Shown: positions 1 to 6,170 of the stretch, piece after piece
How positions within the stretch are numbered: position 1 is the first letter of the stretch
Layout of the letters: every line of letters starts with the position of its first letter
Origin: an uncultured Caulobacteraceae bacterium
Lineage (GTDB): Bacteria > Pseudomonadota > Alphaproteobacteria > Caulobacterales > Caulobacteraceae
NCBI GenBank assembly: GCA_903884915.1
Contig: CAISGS010000467.1
Span: 1 to 6,402 of the forward strand
DNA: 6,402 bases
Direction of reading: 5' to 3'
The notes under the pieces: model-generated
Told to the model about the DNA's origin: nothing
Seen by the model: the letters and a program-made list of their open reading frames with translations, nothing else
Databases searched by the model: none
Translations under genes and position numbers: made by a program

Positions 1-519
1 CCAGTCCAGCATCTCTTCTGCCTTAAACCGGCGCGCGGTCATGACCATCAAGCTCGCGCGCTGGGCACCGATCAGGCGAGGCAGGGTGTGGGTCAGGCCA
101 AAGCCAGGATGAAAGCCAAGCTTAGTAAAGTTGGCCGCAAATCGCGCTTCGGGCGCGGCGATCCGATAGTCCGCTGCGATGGCCAGTCCCAGGCCCGCCC
201 CGATGGTCGCCCCTTGAATTGCCGCGACGATGGGCTTTTTGCAGGCAAAGAGCCGAAGGGCCTGATCATAGAACTCGCGCACCGGATCGGCACTGACCCC
301 GCCCATGCCGTCGCGGGTGGCAAGGTCGGCCCCCGCACAGAAGGACTTGCCCTCAGAGGCCAGCACCACGGCCCGGATCTCTGGATTGGCATCAAGCCCT
401 TCCAGCTGATCGGCCAGCGCCCGGAGCAGATCGACATTGACGTGATTGTGCGGCGGATTGTGAAACACCATTTCGGCCACGTGCCCATGGATATGCAAGG
501 TGATCATGTCGCTGGTCAT
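1..519 (-). CDS. Crotonase-fold (enoyl-CoA hydratase/isomerase-like) protein, partial, catalytic residues replaced
   Basis: The N-terminal 173 codons of a crotonase-superfamily protein are read without a stop from the ATG at 519 to the left window edge; about 80-100 residues are missing by family length. The fold is shown by the first oxyanion-hole motif SFCAGADLA (about 59-67), the second, IQGATIGAGLGLAIAADYRIA (101-121), and the following helix LPRLIGAQRA. Family members act on acyl-CoA thioesters in the cytoplasm. A gapless alignment from memory to rat mitochondrial enoyl-CoA hydratase places Phe131 at catalytic Glu144 and Leu157 at Glu164. The Asp used by PaaG-like isomerases is Gly139. 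A simple hydratase is therefore unlikely; another crotonase reaction or a non-catalytic role is possible. ATG 519 was chosen because a good promoter -10 lies about 36 bases upstream. The ribosome site is weak, and ATG 507 is an alternative start. The gene is divergent from the VOC gene. Confidence 0.9.
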   Translation of the reverse strand, partial: MTSDMITLHIHGHVAEMVFHNPPHNHVNVDLLRALADQLEGLDANPEIRAVVLASEGKSFCAGADLATRDGMGGVSADPVREFYDQALRLFACKKPIVAAIQGATIGAGLGLAIAADYRIAAPEARFAANFTKLGFHPGFGLTHTLPRLIGAQRASLMVMTARRFKAEEMLDW

Positions 520-554
520 GGGTGGGTCCGCCCGCTCGATTATGGTTGGCACCG

Positions 555-582
555 ATCATAGCGAGGAAGTCGGCTGCGCCAA
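555..582 (-). promoter_or_regulatory. Candidate sigma-70-type promoter for the left crotonase gene
   Basis: On the minus strand, TTGGCG (582-577) is followed by a 16-base spacer and TATGAT (560-555), which differs from the -10 consensus at one base. Transcription would begin near 547-549, leaving a leader of roughly 30 bases before the ATG at 519. This was found by eye only. It fits the position and orientation of the gene but has no independent support. Confidence 0.35.
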
Positions 583-672
583 CAGACAGTTACGCGACCT
601 TGGTCCTTGCCAGCGTGCAGGTTCGGCTCCTAGATGGGTCCAGAGGCCGGATCAGCGGCCCATCCAACATGT

Positions 673-679
673 GGGAGAG
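673..679 (+). promoter_or_regulatory. Ribosome binding site deciding the VOC start
   Basis: GGGAGAG lies 6 bases before the ATG at 686. It is the reason for choosing that start: the same frame is open upstream to an ATG at 500, but that start would run through the divergent promoter region and into the opposite gene. Confidence 0.7.
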
Positions 680-685
680 CGCCCG

Positions 686-1435
686 ATGCGCCTTAGACAG
701 ATCGCCCTGGTGGGCAGCGACCTTGAGGCCGCGCGCGCTGACATTACTGCCGTCCTAGGCCTTGGCGCGGCCTATGCCGATCCGGGCGTTGGCAAATATG
801 GTCTGCATAATGGCGTCTGGCCGATTGGCGATACGTTCCTAGAGGTGGTCTCTCCGACCCAAGCGGGCACCACGGCGGGGCGGCTGATCGACAAGCGCGG
901 CGGCGACGGCGGCTATATGGCGATCTTCCAGTGCCAAGACCTTGCGGCGGCCCGCGCGCGGATCATTGCTCAGGGCGTGCGCATTGCCGATCAGTTTGAT
1001 GGAGATGGCGTCGCCTTCACCCATCTGCACCCCCGCGATCTGGGCGGAGCGATTGTCTCTGTCGATGCCATGGTGCCCACCGAGCGCTGGCAATGGGGCG
1101 GTCCCGATTGGCAGGCCAATGTCCGTACCGAGGTGGCCTGCGAGATCGTGGGCGCAGAACTGCAAGGCGATGATCCTGCCGCCATGGCCGCGCGCTGGGC
1201 CGGGGCCTTGGGTCTGAAGGCCAAGGCCGTTGCTGGTGGCTGGCGCATTGAGACCGAGGGCGGGGAACTGCGCTTTGTCACGGCCACCGATGGCCGGGGC
1301 GAAGGCCTGGGCGCGTTCGATGTCGCCGTGCGCAATCCCGCTGATGTTCTGGCCCGCGCCAAGGCTCAGAACTGTCTCGATGCGGAGGGAAACGTGGTTC
1401 TTTGCGGAACACGGGTCCGGTTGGTTCAGGCCTAA
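686..1435 (+). CDS. VOC-superfamily protein with two glyoxalase-like modules
   Basis: A 249-residue protein of the vicinal oxygen chelate (glyoxalase I / extradiol dioxygenase) superfamily, predicted cytoplasmic. Module one (about 1-130) begins with the beta strand LRQIALVGSDLEAAR, where a family HxxxxV strand would be. It carries an LGLG turn after the first helix, GDTFLEVVSP (48-57) with the usual acidic ligand position at Glu53, and HLHPRDLGGAIVSVD (113-127). Module two (about 147-249) repeats the pattern less clearly, with VACEIVGAEL, an LGL turn near 175-177 and GGELRFV. The first metal-ligand position is Gln5 rather than His, and the last-strand acid appears to be Ser125, so the metal site looks incomplete. 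It resembles the Glyoxalase_3-like group, although the substrate is unknown. The gene is single, divergent from the left crotonase and convergent with the second, suggesting a loose link to acyl-CoA metabolism. Confidence 0.8.
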   Translation: MRLRQIALVGSDLEAARADITAVLGLGAAYADPGVGKYGLHNGVWPIGDTFLEVVSPTQAGTTAGRLIDKRGGDGGYMAIFQCQDLAAARARIIAQGVRIADQFDGDGVAFTHLHPRDLGGAIVSVDAMVPTERWQWGGPDWQANVRTEVACEIVGAELQGDDPAAMAARWAGALGLKAKAVAGGWRIETEGGELRFVTATDGRGEGLGAFDVAVRNPADVLARAKAQNCLDAEGNVVLCGTRVRLVQA

Positions 1436-1440
1436 AGAGA

Positions 1441-1472
1441 AAAACCCCCGCGCCGCAAAGCGCAGGGGTTTT
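1441..1472. terminator. Bidirectional intrinsic terminator between convergent genes
   Basis: AAAACCCC (1441-1448) pairs with GGGGTTTT (1465-1472) and GCG (1450-1452) with CGC (1461-1463), with one C-A mismatch and an 8-base loop. The plus transcript ends the stem in UUUU. The minus transcript ends it in UUUUU because of the A run at 1440-1444. It sits between the VOC stop (1435) and the crotonase stop (1499), where it can serve both genes. Confidence 0.8.
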
Positions 1473-1498
1473 CATTGATTGGGCCGAAGGGGCTGTGT

Positions 1499-2299
1499 TT
1501 AGCGGCCCTTAAAGACCGGCTGGCGCTTTTCGACGAAGGCCAGCGACGAGGCCTTGTGGTCATCGGTCATCATGGTGCGGACCATGCCGACCGCTTCTGC
1601 GTCCATGACATCGCTCAGCGAGCCATGGGTGGCCATGCCGAGGTTCTTCTTCATATAGCCGATGGCGGCCGTGGGCAGGTTGGCCAAGCGTTGGATCAGG
1701 GCGGCGGCGGCCTCTGGCAATTCCGCGCCCGGAACCGCCTTATTGACGATGCCGAGGGCGGCGGCCTCTGCGCCCGTAATCACATCGGCCGTGAAATAGA
1801 GCTCGCGGGCCTTGGCCGTGCCGACCAACTGGGTCAGGAAATAGCTGCCGCCGTAATCGCCCGATGCGCCGATCTTTGAGAAGGCGGTGGTCAGCTTGGC
1901 CTCGTTAGCAGCGATGCGCATGTCGCAGGCCAGAGCGATGGATAGGCCAGCCCCTGCGGCGGGTCCGGGAATGACCGCCAAGGTCGGCTTGGGCATTTCA
2001 TAGAGCAGGCGGCTAAATTCCATGCCGGTACGCAGGCCATGGACGCGCTCTTCAAAGGTTGGCAGTTCCGCGCCTGCAACAGGCCCTGAGGCAAAGCCCT
2101 TGACGTCGCCGCCCGCGCAGAAGGCCGCGCCCGTGCCGGTAATGACGACCAAGCGAACCTTTGGATCAGCGGCCAGACGCGGCGCCGCCGCAGACAGGGC
2201 GGCCATCATCTCGCCGGACAAGGCGTTGCGCGCCTCTGGACGGTTCATGGTCAGGGTCGCAACCCCGTCAGCAAAGGTCTCGATTAGGTGATCGGTCAT
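1499..2299 (-). CDS. Enoyl-CoA hydratase/isomerase family protein (PaaG-like active site)
   Basis: A complete 266-residue crotonase-fold enzyme, the normal family length. It has the oxyanion-hole motifs AAFCAGGDVKGFA (58-70) and GPAAGAGLSIALACDMRIA (112-130), a trimer-type C-terminal helix, and the ending AFVEKRQPVFKG (254-265) that is frequent in this family. At the active site the hydratase Glu144 position is Phe140, but Asp148 (in IGASGDYGG) and Glu166 (in AKARELYFT) are present. By family knowledge this pair matches enoyl-CoA isomerases and PaaG-like enzymes better than classical hydratases. It probably catalyses double-bond isomerisation or hydration of an acyl-CoA in beta-oxidation or aromatic/alicyclic acid breakdown; the substrate is not determined. 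The ATG at 2299 has GGAGG 5 bases upstream. It is divergent from the transporter gene. Confidence 0.92.
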   Translation of the reverse strand: MTDHLIETFADGVATLTMNRPEARNALSGEMMAALSAAAPRLAADPKVRLVVITGTGAAFCAGGDVKGFASGPVAGAELPTFEERVHGLRTGMEFSRLLYEMPKPTLAVIPGPAAGAGLSIALACDMRIAANEAKLTTAFSKIGASGDYGGSYFLTQLVGTAKARELYFTADVITGAEAAALGIVNKAVPGAELPEAAAALIQRLANLPTAAIGYMKKNLGMATHGSLSDVMDAEAVGMVRTMMTDDHKASSLAFVEKRQPVFKGR

Positions 2300-2304
2300 G
2301 GTCG

Positions 2305-2309
2305 CCTCC
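2305..2309 (-). promoter_or_regulatory. Ribosome binding site of the second crotonase gene
   Basis: GGAGG on the minus strand, 5 bases before the ATG at 2299. This is a near-ideal Shine-Dalgarno sequence and confirms the start. Confidence 0.8.
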
Positions 2310-2509
2310 AGCGTTTATGTTTTGCCAAGGATAGCCCATTCGCGCCAAGGCCAAAGCTGAAAATGGGTGGCTTGTCAGGTCTTGTCGGGCTGTCGAACCG
2401 TCTAATTCCAATCACGGGGCTGACAGGGGCGCAAAATACCGCAAACATGCACCCCTAAGGGTCGGCTGTGGGGCGGACCGAGAAAGGCCGTGCCAAGCGG
2501 CGATCGCGT
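2310..2509. promoter_or_regulatory. Divergent intergenic region between crotonase and transporter
   Basis: About 200 non-coding bases must hold promoters for both the minus-strand crotonase and the plus-strand transporter operon. No strong promoter stands out. For the plus strand, TTGTCG (2382-2387) with TAATTC (2403-2408) has a short 15-base spacer; CTGACA (2420-2425) with AAACAT (2443-2448) has the right spacing but a poor -10. I could not choose between them. The region also contains the direct repeat listed separately. Confidence 0.4.
2371..2389 (+). repeat. Tandem 9-base direct repeat, possible operator
   Basis: CTTGTCAGG (2371-2379) and CTTGTCGGG (2381-2389) match at 8 of 9 bases and begin exactly 10 bases apart, about one helical turn. 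A third TGTC follows at 2391-2394. The repeats overlap a candidate -35 of the transporter promoter, so a regulator site is possible. With only two short copies, chance cannot be excluded. Confidence 0.3.
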
Positions 2510-2516
2510 AGGGGGA
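2510..2516 (+). promoter_or_regulatory. Ribosome binding site of the transporter gene
   Basis: AGGGGGA lies 7 bases before the ATG at 2524. It supports that start, which also places the N-terminus just ahead of the first conserved MHS motif. Confidence 0.65.
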
Positions 2517-2523
2517 CAGGACC

Positions 2524-4173
2524 ATGAGCCAAGCACAACCAGCCTCGGTCGGGCGCAACGACGTCCTGACCATCGGGGCCGCGTCGGTGGGCACGGTGTT
2601 CGAGTGGTACGACTTCTATCTCTATGGCTCGCTGGCCACCTATATCACTCACCACTTCTTCTCCGGCGTGAACGAGACCACGGGCTATATCTTTGCCCTG
2701 CTGGCCTTTGCGGCGGGCTTTGCTGTGCGGCCATTCGGTGCGCTGGTCTTTGGCCGGTTGGGCGATCTTTGGGGCCGAAAGAACACCTTCCTGGTGACTA
2801 TGCTCTTGATGGGTCTATCGACCTTCGTGGTCGGTATGTTGCCCAGCTATGAGCAGATTGGCATCATCGCGCCGGTGGCCCTGGTGGTGATGAGACTGGT
2901 TCAGGGCCTAGCCTTGGGCGGTGAATATGGCGGGGCTGCGACCTATGTGGCCGAACATGCGCCTGCGGGCCGGCGGGGCTTCTATACCAGCTTCATTCAG
3001 GTCACCGCGACCTTTGGCCTGTTCCTCAGTCTTGTCGTGATCCTCCTGACCCGCAAGGTCATGGGCGAGGATGCGTTCCAAGCCTTTGGCTGGCGCGTGC
3101 CGTTCCTCGTCTCGATCCTGCTGCTCGGCGTGTCCCTATGGATCCGGCTACAACTGTCCGAGAGCCCTTCGTTCCAGCGCATGGTCGATGAGGGCAAGGG
3201 CTCCAAGGCCCCCCTGACCGACGCCTTTGGCAAGTGGCCGAACCTCAAGATCGTGATTTTGGCGCTGGTCGGACTGACGGCGGGGCAGGCGGTGGTCTGG
3301 TATACGGGCCAGTTCTACACCCTGTTTTTCCTCGAAAAGACCCTCAAGCTGGACGGGGCCTTGACCAATGGTCTGGTGGCTACCGCCCTTCTGTTTGGCA
3401 CCCCGTTCTTTGTCCTGTTCGGCTGGTTGTCCGACAAGATCGGGCGCAAGCCGATCATCATGCTGGGCTGCGTCTTGGCGGCGCTGACCTATATGCCCCT
3501 GTTCAAGGCCCTGACCGTCGCGGCCAATCCGCAACTCGCCGCAGCGGTCGCCTCAGCGCCGGTGACGGTGGTCGCTGATCCCGCCGACTGCGCCTTCCAG
3601 TTCGATCCGGTTGGCAAGACGGTGTTCAACAGTTCTTGCGATCTGGCCAAGTCCTATCTGGCCAAGGCCGGTGTGACCTACACCAATCAGGCCGCACCAG
3701 CGGGCACGCTGGCTCAGGTCAAGATCGGCAACGAGACCCTCACGGCCTTTGACGGTAAGGGGCTCGATAAGGCCGCGTTCAAGGCCCAAAAGACCGAATG
3801 GGATACGGGTCTCGGCGCAGCCCTGAAGGCGGCGGGCTATCCGGCCAAGGCTGATAGCGCCCTTGTCGACCGACCCAAGGTCATCGGTATTCTGTTCTTG
3901 CTTGTGATCTATGTGACCATGGTCTATGGCCCAATCGCCGCCATGCTGGTGGAGATGTTCCCAACCAATATCCGCTACACCTCGATGAGCCTGCCCTATC
4001 ATATTGGCAATGGCTGGTTCGGGGGCTTCTTGCCGACCACAGCCTTTGCCATGGTCGCGGCGACGGGGAACATCTATTACGGCCTCTGGTACCCCATTGT
4101 CGTGGCCAGTGTGACGGCCGTGATTGGCATCCTGTTCCTGAAAGAAACCAAGGACGTGGACATTGACGCCTGA
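2524..4173 (+). CDS. MHS-family major facilitator transporter (metabolite:H+ symporter) with large periplasmic insert
   Basis: A 549-residue inner-membrane protein of the metabolite:H+ symporter family (relatives include ProP, KgtP and ShiA). Hallmarks are FEWYDFYLYG (26-35), the loop 2-3 signature GRLGDLWGRK (77-86), RLVQGLALGGEYGG (124-137), its C-half copy GWLSDKIGRKP (300-310), and EMFPTNIRYTSMS (477-489). I place twelve membrane segments near 14-40, 55-78, 88-107, 112-132, 155-176, 190-210, 241-268, 281-302, 310-330, 451-475, 490-512 and 518-539. Relatives are usually about 420-500 residues; the excess is an insert at about 333-450 between segments 9 and 10. The family imports organic acids, betaines and similar solutes with protons. 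The substrate here is unknown; an organic acid would suit the flanking acyl-CoA enzymes. It is the first gene of an operon with the DUF1345 gene. Confidence 0.92.
   Translation: MSQAQPASVGRNDVLTIGAASVGTVFEWYDFYLYGSLATYITHHFFSGVNETTGYIFALLAFAAGFAVRPFGALVFGRLGDLWGRKNTFLVTMLLMGLSTFVVGMLPSYEQIGIIAPVALVVMRLVQGLALGGEYGGAATYVAEHAPAGRRGFYTSFIQVTATFGLFLSLVVILLTRKVMGEDAFQAFGWRVPFLVSILLLGVSLWIRLQLSESPSFQRMVDEGKGSKAPLTDAFGKWPNLKIVILALVGLTAGQAVVWYTGQFYTLFFLEKTLKLDGALTNGLVATALLFGTPFFVLFGWLSDKIGRKPIIMLGCVLAALTYMPLFKALTVAANPQLAAAVASAPVTVVADPADCAFQFDPVGKTVFNSSCDLAKSYLAKAGVTYTNQAAPAGTLAQVKIGNETLTAFDGKGLDKAAFKAQKTEWDTGLGAALKAAGYPAKADSALVDRPKVIGILFLLVIYVTMVYGPIAAMLVEMFPTNIRYTSMSLPYHIGNGWFGGFLPTTAFAMVAATGNIYYGLWYPIVVASVTAVIGILFLKETKDVDIDA
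3520..3873 (+). other. Predicted periplasmic insert domain of the MHS transporter
   Basis: Residues about 333-450 of the transporter are hydrophilic and lie between membrane segments 9 and 10, a loop that faces the periplasm in a 12-segment transporter with the N-terminus inside. The insert has Cys356 and Cys372, 16 residues apart, which could form a disulfide in that compartment. It continues with an alternating strand-like part (395-409) and a helical Lys/Ala-rich part (413-447). Codon use and reading frame are continuous with the rest of the gene, so this does not look like a recent insertion. I recognise no named domain in it. Confidence 0.7.
4150..4154 (+). promoter_or_regulatory. Ribosome binding site deciding a TTG start
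   Basis: AAGGA lies 8 bases before the TTG at 4163, inside the end of the transporter gene. It supports TTG as the start of the DUF1345 gene. The frame has a stop at 4139-4141, and the next possible TTG is far inside the first membrane segment. Confidence 0.6.
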
Positions 4174-4810
4174 AGATCGGCTCGATCACAAGGCCCAGGC
4201 CACGAGTAGGCGCTGGAATTGGCTGCGCATTGCGGGCTTGGTCTGTTTTGGTGTGCTTGTGGCCGTGATGATTGCGCGGTTGACCTCGCCCATGGTGGCG
4301 GCGGTCTGTGGCTGGGACAGTCTGGCGATCAGCTATCTGGCCGTTCTGTTCTGGCGACTTGGCCGGGTGGATTCCAAAACCCTGTCACGCCGGGCCGCCG
4401 AAATCGATCAAGGGCGCCGGATGCTGACCGGCCTGTTCGCTGCCGCTGCGGTCGCAAGCCTTGGAGCCATCGGGGTCATTGTCAGCGGTGGCCAGGACGC
4501 CTTTCGCGTGGCGCTGGGCGGGGCGACCATCTTGATCTCTTGGACCCTGATGCATACGGTCTTTGCCACCCACTATGCCCATCGCTATTTCGCCGTGGGC
4601 GGCGGCATCGACTTTCCCGGCGATCCCGCGCCGCGGTTCAGCGAGTTTCTCTATTTCGCCTTCACCGTGGGCATGACCTTTCAGGTGTCTGACGTCACCA
4701 CCACCAGTCAAGCCATGCGCCGACTGGTCCTGACCCATGCGGTGGTGGCCTTTGCCTTCAATACGGTGATCATCGCCATCACGGTCGGGGTGGCCGCGAG
4801 CCTGATCTAA
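4163..4810 (+). CDS. DUF1345 family membrane protein
   Basis: A 215-residue inner-membrane protein matching DUF1345 by its conserved features: GWDSLAISYL (50-59), HTVFATHYAHRYF (131-143), GGGIDFPGDPAPRFSEFLYFAFTVG (146-170), MTFQVSDV (171-178), and the ending with THAVVAFAFNTVIIAITV (191-208). Predicted membrane segments are near 21-40, 44-65, 88-108, 115-137, 160-175 and 189-213. The family has no established biochemical function. The start is TTG 4163, overlapping the transporter's last 11 bases. The overlap implies translational coupling and co-expression with the transporter, so a role linked to that transport activity is possible but unproven. The 3' end overlaps the opposing PepSY gene by 32 bases. 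Confidence 0.88.
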   Translation: MTPEDRLDHKAQATSRRWNWLRIAGLVCFGVLVAVMIARLTSPMVAAVCGWDSLAISYLAVLFWRLGRVDSKTLSRRAAEIDQGRRMLTGLFAAAAVASLGAIGVIVSGGQDAFRVALGGATILISWTLMHTVFATHYAHRYFAVGGGIDFPGDPAPRFSEFLYFAFTVGMTFQVSDVTTTSQAMRRLVLTHAVVAFAFNTVIIAITVGVAASLI

Positions 4811-6158
4811 GGCCCAGCCAAGCGCGAACGCCGGGTATCTGGCGCAGAACCAGACGCTCGATCAGACCGACCACAATCAGCGACAGGCCAAACAGCGGCA
4901 GGAACAGGCCAAAGCCTATCAGCAGAACGCCTAGGCCAATCGCCAACCGGTCCGATCCGACCGGCTCTGGCGCGCCGAGCTTGCCGTCGGGGCGTCGGCG
5001 CCACCACATGACCACGCCGCTTACCGCTAGAAGGCAAAGGCCCGCTGCGGTCAGCACGCCAAGAGCCTGATTGAACCAGCCGAAGAGCTGGCCCTCATGG
5101 GCGGCAATGCCGTAGCCAACGATCTGGTCGATCGGATGGCGCTGGTTGAAATTCTCACGGTTGAGGATCGTGCCGGTGATGGGATCGAGCACCATGGTCA
5201 CGCGCAAGGTTCGGTTTTGAGCATCGGACTTGCCCGTCCAGCCCGGTTCGCGCTTGGAGGGGGGCGAAATCAGGACCGGGGCGGCGAGGTTGAGGGGCCG
5301 AAGGGTGCTGGCCATCCGCTCGACCGAGATGGCGGGCGGGGGCATCATCATGACGTGATCCATCTCCATGGCTCCCATATCCATGCCGTCATGGACCGAC
5401 GAAGATGCCATGGCCTGTTCAGCCGACCGGCTCTGGCCCCAGTCCTGCTGAACGGCGGCGGTGTGGGTCAGGTTTCGCACGGTCTTGAAGCCCTCTCCCC
5501 AGACCGAGGTCCAAGGCAGACCCGTGAGCAGCAGGAACAGGGCAAGGCTGGAGATCCACACTCCAGTCACGGCATGGAGATCGCGCCAGAACAGCCTCTT
5601 GCCCTGATTGAGGCGCGGCCAGACCACCCCCGCCAAGCCTTGGGCCTGCCTCGGCCACCAGAGGTAAAGCCCGCTGACCACCATGACGATGGCCCAAGAG
5701 GCCGCTAACTCGACAAGGTTCGAGCCCCGGTCCCCCATCAGAAGTTCGCCATGCAGGGTCTTGATCACCTCCATCGGGCGGTCCTTGTCCTTGACCTTTT
5801 GCAGGATCGCGAGGGATTGGGGGTGGACATAGACAAGGACCATCTCGCCCTTGGCGCTAACCTCGATCCGGGCGGCATCGTGCGGATCGTGCCGCACCTC
5901 GTAGGATTTCAGGCTCCCGCCCGGCACGGCGGCGAGGGCCGCCTCGATCTGCTCATCGGCGCTGGCCGGTGCCCCCGCAAAGGCCAGATGGTCATAGGGC
6001 CGGTCCAGCCAAGCCTCCACCTGCGGCTTGAACAGATAGAGCGAGCCGCTGAGCGCCAGAATGATGATGAAGGGCACACAGAACAGCCCCGCATAGAAAT
6101 GCCAGCGCCAGAGGGTGCGATAGAGGTTGAAGGGTGGCTTAAGGGTCTGAACGGTCAT
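4779..6158 (-). CDS. PepSY-TM (PiuB-like) inner-membrane protein with Met/His-rich loop
   Basis: A 459-residue PepSY-associated TM protein, a family found beside TonB-dependent receptors and often proposed to reduce or release metal in the periplasm. It begins with LYRTLWRWHFYAGLFCVPFIIILALSGSLY (12-41), typical of the family. Segments follow near 150-168, 195-216, 360-386, 404-420 and 421-437. Conserved-looking histidines near membrane faces are His20, His136 (TLHGEL), His195 (DLHAVTG) and His354 (AAHEGQ), possible heme or metal ligands. A PepSY-like region occupies about 65-125 (two-strand pattern ending VYVHPQSLAIL), with a second around 315-345 (VLDPITGTIL). The loop at 256-272 is rich in Met, His and Asp. 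ATG 6158 has GAGGGA 6 bases upstream. It is the second gene of an operon, 10 bases after the receptor. The basic tail RSGSRPPRP lies in the overlap with the DUF1345 gene. Confidence 0.92.
   Translation of the reverse strand: MTVQTLKPPFNLYRTLWRWHFYAGLFCVPFIIILALSGSLYLFKPQVEAWLDRPYDHLAFAGAPASADEQIEAALAAVPGGSLKSYEVRHDPHDAARIEVSAKGEMVLVYVHPQSLAILQKVKDKDRPMEVIKTLHGELLMGDRGSNLVELAASWAIVMVVSGLYLWWPRQAQGLAGVVWPRLNQGKRLFWRDLHAVTGVWISSLALFLLLTGLPWTSVWGEGFKTVRNLTHTAAVQQDWGQSRSAEQAMASSSVHDGMDMGAMEMDHVMMMPPPAISVERMASTLRPLNLAAPVLISPPSKREPGWTGKSDAQNRTLRVTMVLDPITGTILNRENFNQRHPIDQIVGYGIAAHEGQLFGWFNQALGVLTAAGLCLLAVSGVVMWWRRRPDGKLGAPEPVGSDRLAIGLGVLLIGFGLFLPLFGLSLIVVGLIERLVLRQIPGVRAWLGLRSGSRPPRP
5343..5393 (-). 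other. Met/His/Asp-rich putative metal-binding stretch in the PepSY protein
   Basis: Residues 256-272 read HDGMDMGAMEMDHVMMM, followed by PPP: seven methionines, two histidines and several acidic residues within 17 positions, with Met250 just before. It lies in the large loop between the segments at about 195-216 and 360-386, expected to be periplasmic like the PepSY regions. Met-spaced clusters of this kind are known in periplasmic copper-handling proteins. That link is by analogy only. Confidence 0.6.
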
Positions 6159-6164
6159 TTTTAA

Positions 6165-6170
6165 TCCCTC
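6165..6170 (-). promoter_or_regulatory. Ribosome binding site of the PepSY gene
   Basis: GAGGGA on the minus strand, 6 bases before the ATG at 6158, overlapping the stop codon of the receptor gene (6171-6169). This arrangement favours reinitiation by ribosomes finishing the receptor. Confidence 0.7.

Noticed and set aside
520..552. Upstream GTG start (552) for the left crotonase gene
   Set aside because: The extension lies at or before the predicted transcription start and would add residues that do not fit the family N-terminus.
607..636. Plus-strand promoter TTGCCA / TAGATG for the VOC gene
   Set aside because: The -35 is fair and the spacer is 18 bases, but the -10 matches consensus at only three bases; too weak to list.
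500..685. N-terminal extension of the VOC protein to an ATG at 500
   Set aside because: It would overlap the opposing crotonase start and its promoter, its translation does not resemble the family, and ATG 686 has a proper ribosome site and begins exactly at the first beta strand.
2451..2462. Small palindrome ACCC-CTAA-GGGT upstream of the transporter
   Set aside because: A 4-base stem is expected by chance in GC-rich DNA and has no T tract or link to another signal.
3553..4002. 149-codon minus-strand open frame
   Set aside because: It lies opposite the transporter insert and the following segment; no ribosome site or recognisable motif, and the transporter frame explains the sequence.
5097..5708. 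203-codon plus-strand open frame
   Set aside because: It is antisense to the PepSY gene, which has strong family motifs. The frame is a by-product of GC-rich codon bias and resembles no protein I know.
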